Source: Blastococcus sp. VKM Ac-2987 (lineage in GTDB: Bacteria > Actinomycetota > Actinomycetes > Mycobacteriales > Geodermatophilaceae). Taken from it: a stretch of DNA of 64,000 bases. Positions within the stretch are counted from its first letter, which is position 1; the number at the start of each line of letters is the position of its first letter. The notes beneath the pieces were generated by a model, which saw only the letters and a program-made list of their open reading frames with translations, was not told the DNA's origin and made no database searches. Both the position numbers and the translations under genes were made by a program. Location of the stretch: NCBI RefSeq assembly GCF_026967805.1, contig NZ_JAPVBG010000003.1, forward strand, positions 558,001-622,000, written 5' to 3'. Below, one piece after another: positions 42,812 through 52,183 of the stretch.

Positions 42812-43545
42812 CGCACCACCAGGGTGACCGCGGCGATGCCGACGGGCAGGGCGAGGCCCAGCGCCAGGAAGGGCCGCGACGACGGCTGCGCGTCCGGCAG
42901 CACCCGCAGCCCGGTCTCCATCCCGCGGCCGGCCAGCCCCTCCTGCATGCGCCGGGCGCGGTCCCACGACCGGGTCAGCACGGCGGCGGCCAGCATCCCC
43001 GCCGACCGGTACGAGCGGCGCGGCGAGGACCAGCCCATCCGGGCGGCCTGCGCCTCCCGCACGGTGCCCAGGCTGTCGAGCAGCACGAACAGCAGCCGGT
43101 AGGTGACCGAGGCGATCTCCACCACGGCGGCCGGGACCCGCAGCCGGCGCAGCTGCGGGAGCAGGTCCGACATCGGGGTGGTGGTGGCCAGCAGCAGCAC
43201 CGCGGCGCTGCCGGCGACCGCCCGCCCGGCGAGCGCACCCGCCCGCTCCGCGGCGTCGGGGGCCCAGCCCAGCCCGCCGCCGTCCACCGTGACGACCGCC
43301 GTTCCCGCGCCTATGGCGATGAACGCCAGCGGCCACCGGATCGCGCGGAGGAACGTGCCGGCCGGGACCCGCGCCGGCCCCAGCGCCAGCGCCACGGCGC
43401 TCGCCGCCACGAGGAGGGCGCCGGGCCAGGGTGGGAGCAGGAGCGCGCACCCGACCAGGCCGGCGCAGAGCAGCAGCTTGTCGCCGGGGGCGCGACGGCG
43501 CCAGGCGCTGGCCCACGCTGCGTCGTCGACGGCCAGGCCGGTCAC
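42808..43545 (-). CDS. cbiQ: Cobalt ECF transporter T component
   Basis: 245 residues, about five transmembrane helices. The coupling-helix motifs of the T component are visible as '[13 protein letters not shown]' and '[13 protein letters not shown]' (the two Ala-Arg-Gly type signatures that contact the ATPase). It links the substrate-binding CbiMN to CbiO. GTG start overlaps the cbiN stop by four bases. Confidence 0.93.
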   Translation of the reverse strand: MTGLAVDDAAWASAWRRRAPGDKLLLCAGLVGCALLLPPWPGALLVAASAVALALGPARVPAGTFLRAIRWPLAFIAIGAGTAVVTVDGGGLGWAPDAAERAGALAGRAVAGSAAVLLLATTTPMSDLLPQLRRLRVPAAVVEIASVTYRLLFVLLDSLGTVREAQAARMGWSSPRRSYRSAGMLAAAVLTRSWDRARRMQEGLAGRGMETGLRVLPDAQPSSRPFLALGLALPVGIAAVTLVVR

Positions 43546-43850
43546 CGGGCGTCGGCTCCCGCGGGGCCCGGTCGTCCGGCCGACCGGCGGCCGCGCAGCC
43601 GGCCGAGCACGTAGCCCAGCACGCCGCCGCCGATCGCCGCCTGCAGCGCGAACAGCCCCGACTCCACCTCACCGCTGGGGCTGAACAGCGACTCGGCCCA
43701 GGGCGCGTGGCCGTCGGCCGCCAGCTCCTCGGTGACGGCGGCGTCGGTGCCGCCGTACTCGGAGGCGCCGCCGTCGAGCAGGAGCGGCACGGCGAAGAGC
43801 GCGACGACGGCGAGGACGAGCAGCGCGGTGACCAGCGCCCGCCGGCTCAC
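43542..43850 (-). CDS. cbiN: Cobalt transport auxiliary protein CbiN (PDGLE domain)
   Basis: 102 residues: two transmembrane helices flank an external loop with '[20 protein letters not shown]', the PDGLE/CbiN-type loop. CbiN loads Co2+ into CbiM. The protein is coupled on both sides by four-base GTGA overlaps with cbiM and cbiQ. Confidence 0.88.
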   Translation of the reverse strand: MSRRALVTALLVLAVVALFAVPLLLDGGASEYGGTDAAVTEELAADGHAPWAESLFSPSGEVESGLFALQAAIGGGVLGYVLGRLRGRRSAGRPGPAGADAR

Positions 43851-44539
43851 GCGGCACCCCCGGTGGGAGCCAGCGGGGCGGGCCGCAGGATGCCGAGCCG
43901 CTCGAGCTCGGGCCGGGCGTTGACGGTCAGCACCCGGAACAGCAGGACGCCGAGCAGGCCCTCGCCGACGGCGAGCGGGACCTGGGTGAGGGCGAAGACG
44001 CCGAGGAACTTGACCAGCGCGCCGGCGAACCCGGTGCTCGCGTCGGGGAAAGCGAGCGCCAGCTGCAGCGACGTGGTGACGTAGGTGGCGAGGTCGGCCA
44101 GCGCGACCCCGGCGAAGACCGCGGGCAGCAGGCCCACCCCCGTCGCGCGGGTCAGCCGGTAGACCAGGTAGCCGGTCCACGGGCCGACCACCGCGAAGGC
44201 GAAGGCGTTCGCGCCCAGGGTGGTGAGGCCGCCGTGCGCCAGCAGCAGCGCCTGGAACAGCAGGACGACGGTGCCCAGCAGCGCCATGACCGGTGGGCGG
44301 AAGAGGATCGCTCCCGGCCCGGTCCCGGTCGGGTGGCTGGAGCTGCCGGTGATCGAGGGCAGCTTGATCGCGCTGAGCACGAAGGTGAACGCCCCGGCGG
44401 CGCCCAGCAGCAGCGTCGACTCCGGGTTCTCCCGCACCTCCTTGACGACCGCCCGCGCCCCGTGCGCGACGAAGGGTGCGGCAGCGAGCGTCCAGCCGAG
44501 GGCGTGCGGAGCAGGGAGGAACCCCTCAGCGATGTGCAC
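43847..44539 (-). CDS. cbiM: Cobalt ECF transporter S component
   Basis: 230 residues, six or seven transmembrane helices. The N-terminus 'MHIAEGFLP' provides the Met-His amino-terminal metal site that defines CbiM, and '[15 protein letters not shown]' is the second conserved block containing a His ligand. It selects Co2+ for uptake. Its start overlaps the 3' end of cobB by 14 bases. Confidence 0.95.
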   Translation of the reverse strand: MHIAEGFLPAPHALGWTLAAAPFVAHGARAVVKEVRENPESTLLLGAAGAFTFVLSAIKLPSITGSSSHPTGTGPGAILFRPPVMALLGTVVLLFQALLLAHGGLTTLGANAFAFAVVGPWTGYLVYRLTRATGVGLLPAVFAGVALADLATYVTTSLQLALAFPDASTGFAGALVKFLGVFALTQVPLAVGEGLLGVLLFRVLTVNARPELERLGILRPAPLAPTGGAA

Positions 44540-45914
44540 GGCCGACCTCCTGGGGGAGCCGCGCGGCGGCGGCGACGAAGCGGGTGGCCATCCCGGGGGA
44601 ACCGGCCCAGTTCAGGTGCAGGTACGAGGCGTGCACGTTCCCGCTGGCGAAACCCTCGGGCCCGTCGGCGTTCCACTGCCAGGCCGGGGTGGGGCCGGCG
44701 GCCGGTGCGGCCGTCGTGCGGTGGAACTCGTGCCCGCGCACCCGGGTGCCGGCCGGGGCCAGCACGCTGTCGGTGAGCGCCACCGCGGCGCGGTAGCCGA
44801 GCGTGAGCCGTGGGTGCATCGCCGTCGTCGTCGGCAGGACGCCGCACATCGGCTCGCCGTCCAGCTCCTCGGAGAGGTAGAGCAGCCCGGCGCACTCCGC
44901 GGCGATCGGGCCGCCGCGGAATGCGAGGTCGGCGATCGCCGTCCGCAGGCCGACGTTGGCGCTGAGCGCGGGAGCGTGCACCTCGGGGAAGCCGCCGCCG
45001 ACGACCAGCGCCCGGGTGCCCTCGGGCAGCGCGGCGTCCCGCAGCGGGTCGACGGTCACCACCTCGGCGCCGGCCGCGGTGAGCAGCTCGGCGGTCTCGG
45101 CGTAGCCGAAGGTGAAGGCCGGTCCGCCGGCGACGGCGACCACCGGCCGGCCCGCCACGCGGGTGACCTCGGCGGCCGGGTCCCACGGCTGCCCGGCCAG
45201 GTCCGGCGCGGTGCGGGCCAGCCGGAGGACGGCGTCCAGGTCGACGCTCGACTCGACCACCGCGCCCAGCGCGCGCACCGTGCGCACCGCCTCCGCCGAC
45301 CGCTCGGCGGCGGGCACCAGGCCCAGGTGCCGGGACGGCGTCTGCAGCTCGGCGATCCGGCGGACCGCGCCGAGCACCGGCACCCCGGCCGCCCCCAGCG
45401 CCTCGCGCAGGATCGCCTCGTGCCGGTCGCTGCCGACCCGGTTGAGCACCACGCCGCCGATGCGCACCGTCGGGTCGAACGTGGCGAAGCCGTGCACCAG
45501 CGCGGCCACGCTGCGGGCCTGGGACGCCGCGTCGACGACCAGCACGACCGGGGCCTGCAGGTGCGCGGCGACCTGCGCGGTGGACCCGTAGCCGGGCTCG
45601 ACGCTGGCGTGCGCGGCGCCGTCGAACAGCCCCATCACGCCCTCGACGACCGCGACGTCGGTGCCCCGGGCGCCGTGCAGGAACAGCGGGGTGATCCGGT
45701 CGTCGCCGACCAGCCACGGGTCCAGGTTGCGGCCCGGGCGGCCGGCGGCGAGGCCGTGGTAGCCGGGGTCGATGTAGTCCGGGCCCACCTTGTGCGGGCT
45801 CACGGTGAGCCCGCGGGCGGTCAGCGCGGCGATCAGGCCGGTGGTGATCGACGTCTTCCCGGCGTTGGACGACGGCGCGGCCACGACGATGCGCGGGATG
45901 CGCTGGGCGCTCAT
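44526..45914 (-). CDS. cobB: Cobyrinate/hydrogenobyrinate a,c-diamide synthase
   Basis: 462 residues: N-terminal ATP-dependent amidoligase domain with P-loop '[15 protein letters not shown]', and a C-terminal class-I glutamine amidotransferase domain with catalytic Cys in '[10 protein letters not shown]' and a His in '[10 protein letters not shown]'. It amidates the a- and c-side chains of the corrin. With a CobN-type chelatase in the same cluster, hydrogenobyrinic acid is the expected substrate (inference). A 61-bp inverted repeat lies immediately upstream. Confidence 0.93.
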   Translation of the reverse strand: MSAQRIPRIVVAAPSSNAGKTSITTGLIAALTARGLTVSPHKVGPDYIDPGYHGLAAGRPGRNLDPWLVGDDRITPLFLHGARGTDVAVVEGVMGLFDGAAHASVEPGYGSTAQVAAHLQAPVVLVVDAASQARSVAALVHGFATFDPTVRIGGVVLNRVGSDRHEAILREALGAAGVPVLGAVRRIAELQTPSRHLGLVPAAERSAEAVRTVRALGAVVESSVDLDAVLRLARTAPDLAGQPWDPAAEVTRVAGRPVVAVAGGPAFTFGYAETAELLTAAGAEVVTVDPLRDAALPEGTRALVVGGGFPEVHAPALSANVGLRTAIADLAFRGGPIAAECAGLLYLSEELDGEPMCGVLPTTTAMHPRLTLGYRAAVALTDSVLAPAGTRVRGHEFHRTTAAPAAGPTPAWQWNADGPEGFASGNVHASYLHLNWAGSPGMATRFVAAAARLPQEVGRAHR

Positions 45915-45929
45915 CAGACCGACCCGGCG

Positions 45930-45990
45930 TTGATCATCGGCGTGTGGTCGCCCGACGCGCCGACCGGATCGACCGTTCGCCGATGATCAA
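45930..45990. repeat. 61-bp inverted repeat between cobO and cobB
   Basis: Arms TTGATCATCGGCG and CGCCGATGATCAA are perfectly complementary across a 35-nt spacer that itself contains GGTCG/CGACC-type pairing. The arms are AT-richer than the surrounding operon. It lies inside a transcription unit 15 bases before the cobB start, so a terminator is unlikely. A small repetitive palindrome or an mRNA stability/attenuation hairpin fits better. Confidence 0.6.
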
Positions 45991-46011
45991 TTCGGCAGGG
46001 GGTCACGGGGA

Positions 46012-46626
46012 TCACCACTCGATGCCCCGCTGGCCCTTCTGGCCGGCGTCCATCGGGTGCTTGACCTTGGTCATCTCCACGACCAGGTCAGCGGCCTCGA
46101 GGAGCGCCGGGGGTGCGTCGCGGCCGGTGATGACCACGTGCTGGTTGCCGGGCCGGGCGGACAACGTCGCGACCACGTCCTCGATGTCCACCCAGCCCCA
46201 CTTCAGCGGGTAGGTGAACTCGTCGAGCACGTAGAACCGGTGCGCCTCGGCGGCGAGGTCGCGCTTGATCTGCGCCCAGCCCTCGGCGGCGTCCGCGGCG
46301 TGGTCGGTCTCGTCGCCGTGCTTGCGCGACCACGACCAGCCCGAGCCCATCTTGTGCCAGACGACGGGCCCGCCCTCGCCGGTCTCGGTGTGCAGCCGGC
46401 CGAGCGCGGTCAGCGCGTTCTCCTCGCCGACCTTCCACTTGGCGCTCTTGACGAACTGGTAGACCGCGATCGACCAGCCCTGGTTCCACGCCCGCATCGC
46501 CATCCCGAAGGCGGCGGTGGACTTCCCCTTCATCTCCCCGGTGTGCACGGCCAGCACCGGCCGGTTGCGGCGCTGCCGGGTGGTCAGCCCGTCGACCGGG
46601 ACGGCGGTCACCTGCCCCTGGGGCAC
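46012..46626 (-). CDS. cobO: Corrinoid adenosyltransferase
   Basis: 204 residues of the CobO/BtuR type. P-loop 'VHTGEMKGKSTAAFGMAMRA' and the acidic 'VLDEFTYPLKWGW' motif bind ATP and corrinoid, and 'VVITGRDAPPALLEAADLVV' closes the fold. It transfers the adenosyl group to cob(I)yrinic acid a,c-diamide. Second gene of the riboswitch-controlled operon, after chlID. Confidence 0.95.
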   Translation of the reverse strand: MPQGQVTAVPVDGLTTRQRRNRPVLAVHTGEMKGKSTAAFGMAMRAWNQGWSIAVYQFVKSAKWKVGEENALTALGRLHTETGEGGPVVWHKMGSGWSWSRKHGDETDHAADAAEGWAQIKRDLAAEAHRFYVLDEFTYPLKWGWVDIEDVVATLSARPGNQHVVITGRDAPPALLEAADLVVEMTKVKHPMDAGQKGQRGIEW

Positions 46627-46699
46627 TGGTCCTCCTCGCCGGCGCTCGTCGGCCGAGAGCCTGGCACCGTGCTCATCGGTGAGCTCGCACGCTCGCTCA

Positions 46700-48769
46700 C
46701 TAGGCCGCCTCCCGGACCGTGCGGACCAGCGACTCCGCGCCGAGCTCCTCGAGCCGCATCGTCCGCGCGCCCAGGGCCGTGCCCAGGGAGGCGGCCAGCC
46801 CCAGCCGCACCGGCCCCGACTCGCAGTCGACGACGACGCTCGCCGCCCCGGCCGCGGCCAGCAGCCCGGCAGCGCGGCGGGCGTCGCCGAGGGAGTCGCT
46901 CCCGCGCGCCCCGGTGGCCCGCCCGTCGGTGACGACGACCAGCAGCGGGCGGCGGCGCGGATCGCGCACCCGCTCGACCCGGAGCGTCTCGTGCGCGCGG
47001 AGCAGCCCGGCGGCCAGCGGGGTGCGCCCGCCGGTGGGCAGCTCGGTCAGCCGGGCGGCGGCGGCCTCCACCGACCAGGTCGGCGGCAGCACCAGGTCGG
47101 CCCCGGCGCCGCGGAAGGTGACCAGCCCGACCTTGTCCCGGCGCTGGTAGGCGTCGAGCAGCAGCGACAGGACGGCGCCCTTCACCGCGGCCATGCGCGC
47201 CCGCGACCCCATCGAGCCGCTGGCGTCGACGACGAAGAGCACCAGGTTGCCCTCGCGGCCCTCGAGGGTGGCCTGCCGCAGGTCCTCGCGGGCGAGCGTC
47301 AGGCCCGGCCCGGTGCGCCCGCGGGCGAGCTGGTGCGGGGCGGCCGCGAGCACGGTGCCCGGCAGGTGCAGGCGGGTGACGGTGCCGGCCGGGCGGGTGG
47401 CACCCACGACACGGCCGTGCTCGCTGCGGGCGCGCGACCGCCGGCCGGCCGCGCCGGCGCCGAGGCCGGGGACCTCGAGGCGGCGGGCGCGGAACGGGTC
47501 CGCCGGCGCGACCGCCGGGCGCTCGGCAGCGGCGGCGTCGGTGCGCCCGCCGCCCTCCCCGCGCGGGGCGCTCGTCGGGCCGTCGTCACCCGCGCTCTCC
47601 CCAGGCATAGGAGGCTTTGCCCGGGATTCGCCGTCCGATCCGTAGGCATTGCTTCCTATGCCTGGACCGTCGGGACCACCGCCGTCGCGGGGCGGGCCAC
47701 CGCCGTCGCCGGGGCCGTCGGTCGGGTCGGTCGGCTCGTCGTCGGGGCCGCCGGCGTCCTCGGGGCGCGAGTCGGCCAGCGCCTGCTCCAGCGTCCCGTC
47801 GTCCAGCCCGGGGGCGTCGAACGGGTTGCGCCGGCGGCGGTGCGGCAGCGCCAGCCGGGCGGCGACGCGCACGTCGTCCTCGGTGACCTCGTCGCGGCCG
47901 CACCAGGCGGCGTGCGCGATCGCCGCGCGGGCGGTGACCAGGTCGGCGCGCAGGCCGTCGACGTCGAAGGCGGCGCAGACGGCGGTGACCTGGCGCAGCG
48001 CGGCGTCGGAGAGGACGACCCGCGGCAGCCGGGCGCGGGCGGCGGCGATCCGCTCGGCCAGGGCGGTCTCCTCGGCGGCCCAGGCGGCGGCGAACCCGGC
48101 CGGATCGGCGTCGGAGGCGAACCGCCGGCGCACCACCTCGGCGCGCACGTCGGGGTCCCGCGGGGCGGCGACCTCGACGGTGAGCCCGAACCGGTCGAGC
48201 AGCTGGGGGCGGAGCTCGCCCTCCTCGGGGTTCATGGTGCCGACCAGCAGGAAGCGGGCGGCGTGCCGCACCGAGATGCCCTCCCGCTCGACGTACGCGG
48301 TGCCCAGCGCGGCGGCGTCCAGCAGCAGGTCGACCAGGTGGTCGTGCAGCAGGTTGACCTCGTCGACGTAGAGAACCCCGCGGTGGGCGGCGGCGAGCAG
48401 GCCGGGCTCGTAGGCCTTCACGCCCTCGGTGAGCGCCCGCTCGAGGTCCAGCGACCCGACCAGCCGGTCCTCCGAGGCGCCGACCGGCAGCTCGACCAGC
48501 CGCGCCGGGCGGGTGCGGGCGGCGGTGCCGGGCTCGTGCGGGCCGTCGGGGCAGGCCGGGTCAGGAGCGCCGGGGTCGCAGCCGAAGCGGCAGCCGGCCA
48601 CCACCGCGACCGGGGGCAGGACGGCGGCCAGCGCGCGGACGCTCGTCGACTTCGCGGTGCCCTTCTCACCCCGCACCAGCACGCCACCCACGGCGGGTGA
48701 GACGGCGTTCAGCAGCAGGGCCAGGCGCAGGTCGTCCATGCCGACGACGGCGGTGAAGGGATAGGTCAT
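46700..48769 (-). CDS. Fused ChlI-ChlD-type AAA+/VWA chelatase subunit, probable partner of CobN
   Basis: 689 residues. AAA+ part (1-330): Walker A '[13 protein letters not shown]', Walker B '[11 protein letters not shown]' and sensor '[12 protein letters not shown]'. An acidic Gly/Pro/Asp-rich linker (about 335-440) joins it to a C-terminal VWA domain with MIDAS '[10 protein letters not shown]'. Fused I and D subunits serve either magnesium or cobalt chelatases. No bacteriochlorophyll gene is seen, the gene heads the cobalamin operon behind a cobalamin riboswitch, and CobS/CobT are absent, so cobalt chelatase is the likely role. Residues about 369-390 are encoded by a palindromic insert. Confidence 0.92.
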   Translation of the reverse strand: MTYPFTAVVGMDDLRLALLLNAVSPAVGGVLVRGEKGTAKSTSVRALAAVLPPVAVVAGCRFGCDPGAPDPACPDGPHEPGTAARTRPARLVELPVGASEDRLVGSLDLERALTEGVKAYEPGLLAAAHRGVLYVDEVNLLHDHLVDLLLDAAALGTAYVEREGISVRHAARFLLVGTMNPEEGELRPQLLDRFGLTVEVAAPRDPDVRAEVVRRRFASDADPAGFAAAWAAEETALAERIAAARARLPRVVLSDAALRQVTAVCAAFDVDGLRADLVTARAAIAHAAWCGRDEVTEDDVRVAARLALPHRRRRNPFDAPGLDDGTLEQALADSRPEDAGGPDDEPTDPTDGPGDGGGPPRDGGGPDGPGIGSNAYGSDGESRAKPPMPGESAGDDGPTSAPRGEGGGRTDAAAAERPAVAPADPFRARRLEVPGLGAGAAGRRSRARSEHGRVVGATRPAGTVTRLHLPGTVLAAAPHQLARGRTGPGLTLAREDLRQATLEGREGNLVLFVVDASGSMGSRARMAAVKGAVLSLLLDAYQRRDKVGLVTFRGAGADLVLPPTWSVEAAAARLTELPTGGRTPLAAGLLRAHETLRVERVRDPRRRPLLVVVTDGRATGARGSDSLGDARRAAGLLAAAGAASVVVDCESGPVRLGLAASLGTALGARTMRLEELGAESLVRTVREAA
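47601..47665 (-). repeat. 65-bp palindromic element inserted in frame in chlID
   Basis: Perfect 12-bp terminal inverted repeats CCAGGCATAGGA / TCCTATGCCTGG enclose 41 bases with further internal symmetry (GGCTTTGCC and AGGCATTGC). GC content is clearly lower than in the flanking gene. It encodes about 22 residues of unusual composition (Asn, Tyr, Met, Lys) within the low-complexity linker, where an insert would be tolerated. Confidence 0.75.
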
Positions 48770-48834
48770 GCGCGGGTACGGCGCACGGAGCACGCGTCCT
48801 CTCCCCGGGTGTCCACGCCCGGAGGTGGCAGGTC

Positions 48835-48925
48835 GCGACGGCGGGAGTTCCTGACTGACCGGGGAACCGGCTCACAGTGGCGGGACCGCGCCGGAATCTC
48901 ACCGGGCTTCCTCCACTGCCGTCGC
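48835..48925 (-). promoter_or_regulatory. Cobalamin riboswitch upstream of chlID
   Basis: The minus strand reads 'GGAAGCCCGGTGAGATTCC', then the B12-box-like core 'GGTCCCGCCACTGTGA', then 'GTCAGTCAGGAACTCC'. Closing stem P1 pairs CCGTCGC (48919-48925 as read on the plus strand) with GCGACGG (48835-48841). The element of about 91 nt is compact. A possible promoter (TGACGG, 17 bp, TCTGAT) lies just upstream at about 48939-48967. It should repress the operon chlID-cobO-cobB-cbiMNQO-cobE/cysG when cobalamin is plentiful. Confidence 0.88.
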
Positions 48926-48986
48926 GTGTGGCGGCGTCATCAGACCACGACCACCCCGCAGCCGTCACGCGGGGGCGGCGCGTCCC

Positions 48987-48992
48987 TAGGAT
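48987..48992 (+). promoter_or_regulatory. Leaderless-type -10 box (TAGGAT) of cobL
   Basis: TAGGAT ends eight bases before the GTG of cobL. The divergent promoter of the chlID operon is packed into the same 75-bp gap. With no leader, cobL-cobM cannot be under a riboswitch of its own. Confidence 0.5.
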
Positions 48993-49000
48993 CGGCGCCC

Positions 49001-50233
49001 GTGCCAGCGCCCGAGGTCCCCGCGGACCGCCCGATCGTCGTCGTCGGCGTCGGCGCCGACGGCTGGGACGGCCTGTCCCCGCGCGCCCGGAGCGCGATCG
49101 CCGCGGCCGACGTCCTCCGCGGCAGCGCCCGCCAGCTGGCCCTGGTGCCGGCCGAGGTGACCGCCGAGCGGGTGCCGTGGCCCTCGCCGATGGGACCGGC
49201 GATCCAGGTCCTGCCCGGTGATCACCCTGGCCGCCGCGTGGTGGTGCTGGCCAGCGGCGACCCGATGCTGTCGGGCATCGGCACCTCGCTGGTGCGGCTG
49301 CTCGGCCCGGAGGCGGTCGACGTCGTGCCGCACCCGTCGTCGGTGTCGCTGGCCTGCGCCCGGCTCGGCTGGGCGGTGGAGGAGACGCAGGTGGTGTCCG
49401 TCGTCGGCCGGCCGGTCGAGCTGCTGGTGCCGCACGCGACGCCGGGGCGCCGGCTGCTGGTGCTCGGCTCGGACTCCACGACACCGGCCGCGGTGGCCGC
49501 CCTGCTCTCCGGTCGTGGCTACGGGGCGAGCCGGCTGGTCGCCCTGGCGCAGCTCGGTGGCCCGGGGGAGCGGCGCTTCCCCGGCACCGCGGCCGACTGG
49601 CCGCACGCGGCGACCGATCCGCTGGTGGTCACCGCCGTCGAGGTGGTCGCCGACCCCGGCACCGTGCCGCTGCCTCCCGTGCCCGGCCTGCCCGACGACG
49701 CCTACGAGCACGACGGGCAGCTGACCAAGCGCGACGTGCGGGCGGTGACCCTCGCCCGCCTCGCCCCGCTGCCCGGGCAGCTGCTCTGGGACGTCGGCGC
49801 GGGCGCCGGCTCGATCGGCATCGAGTGGCTGCGGACGCACCCGTCGTGCCGCGCGGTCGCCATCGAGGCCCACCCGGACCGCGCCGCGCGGGTGCGCCGC
49901 AACGCGCTCCGGCTCGGCGTGCCCGGCCTGCACGTGGTGGAGGGGCGCGCCCCGGAGGCAATGGCCGGGCTGCCCGCGCCCGACGCGGTCTTCGTCGGCG
50001 GCGGCGCCACCGTCCCCGGCGTGCTCGACGCCTGCTGGGCGGCGCTGCCCGAGGGCGGCCGGCTGGTGGTCAACGCCGTCACGCTGGAGAGCGAGGCGGT
50101 GCTCGCCGAGCGGTACGCCCGGCACGGCGGCGAGCTGGTGCGGCTCGGCGTCGCGCAGACCGTGCCGGTGGGGAGCTTCAGCGGGTGGCGGGCGGCCATG
50201 CCCGTGACGATCTGGTCGGGGGTCAAGCCGTGA
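49001..50233 (+). CDS. cobL: Precorrin-6Y C5,15-methyltransferase (decarboxylating)
   Basis: 410 residues, fusion of CbiE and CbiT. The CbiE part (about 8-215) has the SAM-binding 'VVVGVGADGWDGLSPRAR' and 'VLASGDPMLSGIG'. The CbiT part (about 235-400) is a Rossmann methyltransferase with 'LLWDVGAGAGSIGIEW'. Together they methylate C5 and C15 and decarboxylate the C12 acetate. GTG start; no Shine-Dalgarno, TAGGAT box upstream. The stop overlaps cobM by four bases. Confidence 0.93.
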   Translation: MPAPEVPADRPIVVVGVGADGWDGLSPRARSAIAAADVLRGSARQLALVPAEVTAERVPWPSPMGPAIQVLPGDHPGRRVVVLASGDPMLSGIGTSLVRLLGPEAVDVVPHPSSVSLACARLGWAVEETQVVSVVGRPVELLVPHATPGRRLLVLGSDSTTPAAVAALLSGRGYGASRLVALAQLGGPGERRFPGTAADWPHAATDPLVVTAVEVVADPGTVPLPPVPGLPDDAYEHDGQLTKRDVRAVTLARLAPLPGQLLWDVGAGAGSIGIEWLRTHPSCRAVAIEAHPDRAARVRRNALRLGVPGLHVVEGRAPEAMAGLPAPDAVFVGGGATVPGVLDACWAALPEGGRLVVNAVTLESEAVLAERYARHGGELVRLGVAQTVPVGSFSGWRAAMPVTIWSGVKP

Positions 50234-50970
50234 CGGTGCACTTCATCGGAGCCGGTCCGGGCGCGGCGGACCTGATCACCGTGCGGGCCGCGCGGCTCAT
50301 CGCCGCCGCACCGGTCTGCCTGTACGCCGGCGCGCTGGTGCCGCGCGAGCTGCTGGACACCGCACCGCCCGGCGCCCGGCTGGTCGACACGGCGGACCTC
50401 GACCTCGACCGGATCACCGCCGAGCTGGTGGCTGCGCACGAGGCCGGTCTCGACGTCGCCCGGCTGCACTCCGGCGACCCGTCGGTGTACAGCGCGATGG
50501 CCGAGCAGATGCGCCGCCTGGATGCGGCCGGCGTCCCCTACGACGTCGTCCCCGGGGTGCCGGCGTTCGCCGCCGCGGCGGCCTCCCTGAAGCGGGAGCT
50601 GACCGTGCCCGGCGTCGGCCAGACGGTGATCCTGACCCGCACGTCCGCGCGGTCCACGCCGATGCCGCCGGGGGAGGACCTGGCCACCCTGGGGGCGTCC
50701 CGGGCCACCCTCGTGCTGCACCTGGCGGTGCAGCGGATCGCGGTGCTGGTGCCCGAGCTGGTGCCCTCCTACGGGGCGGACTGCCCGGTCGCCGTCGTGG
50801 CGCGGGCCAGCCGGGACGACGAGCTGGTGCTGCGGGGCACGCTCGCCGACATCGCCGGTCAGGTGGAGGCGGCCGGGGTGACCCGCACCGCCGTGGTGAT
50901 CGTGGGCGCGGTGCTCACCGCCGGGGAGTTCCCCGACAGCCACCTGTACTCGACCGCGCGATGCCGCTAG
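50230..50970 (+). CDS. cobM: Precorrin-4 C11-methyltransferase
   Basis: 246 residues of the tetrapyrrole methylase fold. It opens with 'VHFIGAGPGAADLITVRAAR' and has 'RLHSGDPSVYSAMAEQM' and 'VVPGVPAFAAAAASLKREL', the CobM/CbiF blocks. It uses SAM to methylate C11. GTG start overlaps the cobL stop. The last four bases overlap the convergent cbiD. Confidence 0.95.
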   Translation: MTVHFIGAGPGAADLITVRAARLIAAAPVCLYAGALVPRELLDTAPPGARLVDTADLDLDRITAELVAAHEAGLDVARLHSGDPSVYSAMAEQMRRLDAAGVPYDVVPGVPAFAAAAASLKRELTVPGVGQTVILTRTSARSTPMPPGEDLATLGASRATLVLHLAVQRIAVLVPELVPSYGADCPVAVVARASRDDELVLRGTLADIAGQVEAAGVTRTAVVIVGAVLTAGEFPDSHLYSTARCR

Positions 50971-52058
50971 GCGCGGCCGACGACCGTGCCCGCGCGGTCG
51001 ATCACCAGCACGTCGACGGCCACCGGGGCGCCGCGCAGGACGCCCAGCGCGGTCTCGCGGGCGCCGGCGGCCACCAGGTCGCCCAGCGGCAGCCCGGCGG
51101 CCTGGCACTGCTGCAGCGCGTCCAGGGCGGTGTTGGCGGCCCGCACCCGCTCGGCCAGCGCGGCCGGCCCGCCGGCCCCCAGCACCATCGCCGCCAGCGA
51201 CTCCGTGGACACCTGGGAGCGGCCGGAGTGCAGGTCCAGGTGGCCGTCGGCCAGCTTGGCGAGCTTCCCGATGCCGCCGGCGACGGTCAGCCGCTCGACC
51301 GGGTGCCGGCGCAGGTACTTGAGGACGGCGCCGGCGAAGTCGCCCATGTCCAGCAGCGCGTCCTCGGGCAGACCGTAGGTCTCCACCGCCACCCGCTCGC
51401 TGGTGCTGCCGGTGCAGGCGGCAACGTGCGCGTACCCGGCGGCGCGGGCGACGTCGACCCCCCGGCGGATCGAGTCGATCCAGGCCGAGCACGAGTAGGG
51501 CACGACGACGCCGGTGGTGCCGAGGATGGACAGCCCGCCGAGGATGCCCAGCCGCGGGTTCCAGGTGCGGCGGGCCAGCTCCGCGCCGTCCTCCACGGAC
51601 ACCTCGACGACGACGTCGCCGGTGCCGCCGTGCCGGGCGGCGACCGCGGCGACGTGCGCGCGGATGAACTGGCGGGGCATCGGGTTGATCGCCGGCTCGC
51701 CCACCGGCAGCGGCAGCCCCGGCTTGGTCACCGTGCCCACGCCCTCGCCGGCCCGGAAGGCCACCCCGCGGCCCGGTGCGCCGTGCGTCACGCGGACCGA
51801 GACCAGCGCGCCGTGGGTGACGTCGGGGTCGTCGCCGGCGTCCTTGACCACGCCGGCGGTGGCGGCGCCGTCCTCCAGCCGCTCGGTGGCCAGGGCGAAG
51901 GACGGGTGCCGGTCCTTGGGCAGGTCGATGGTCACCGGGTCGGGGAACTCGCCGGTGAGCAGCGCGGTGTAGGCGGCGGTGGCCGCCGCGGTGGCGCAGG
52001 CCCCGGTGGTCCAGCCGGAGCGCAGGCCGGTGCCCTCCGCGCGGTCCGCCGTCGTCAC
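50967..52058 (-). CDS. cbiD: Cobalt-precorrin-5B C1-methyltransferase
   Basis: 363 residues. 'LRSGWTTGACATAAATAAY' at the start and 'INPMPRQFI', 'LSILGTTGVVVPYS' and 'FAGAVLKYLRRH' are CbiD signatures. CbiD methylates C1 in the anaerobic pathway, where CobF acts in the classical aerobic one. No cobF is in the window. GTG start chosen as the closest to the conserved N-terminus; the frame is open further upstream. Divergent from cobK. Confidence 0.92.
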   Translation of the reverse strand: MTTADRAEGTGLRSGWTTGACATAAATAAYTALLTGEFPDPVTIDLPKDRHPSFALATERLEDGAATAGVVKDAGDDPDVTHGALVSVRVTHGAPGRGVAFRAGEGVGTVTKPGLPLPVGEPAINPMPRQFIRAHVAAVAARHGGTGDVVVEVSVEDGAELARRTWNPRLGILGGLSILGTTGVVVPYSCSAWIDSIRRGVDVARAAGYAHVAACTGSTSERVAVETYGLPEDALLDMGDFAGAVLKYLRRHPVERLTVAGGIGKLAKLADGHLDLHSGRSQVSTESLAAMVLGAGGPAALAERVRAANTALDALQQCQAAGLPLGDLVAAGARETALGVLRGAPVAVDVLVIDRAGTVVGRA

Positions 52059-52183
52059 CGGACCAGCATGCACGGCGGTCCCCCGGGCGGTCGCGACCGC
52101 CCGCATGCGCACGAGCGCGGGAATCCGTGCCGCCGAAACCGCGCGCAGGCGTATCGGGGCGGATCCCGGCCGGAGCACCCCGC

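Noticed and set aside
52059-52183. Riboswitch in the divergent cbiD-cobK gap
   Set aside because: No cobalamin core motif on either strand.
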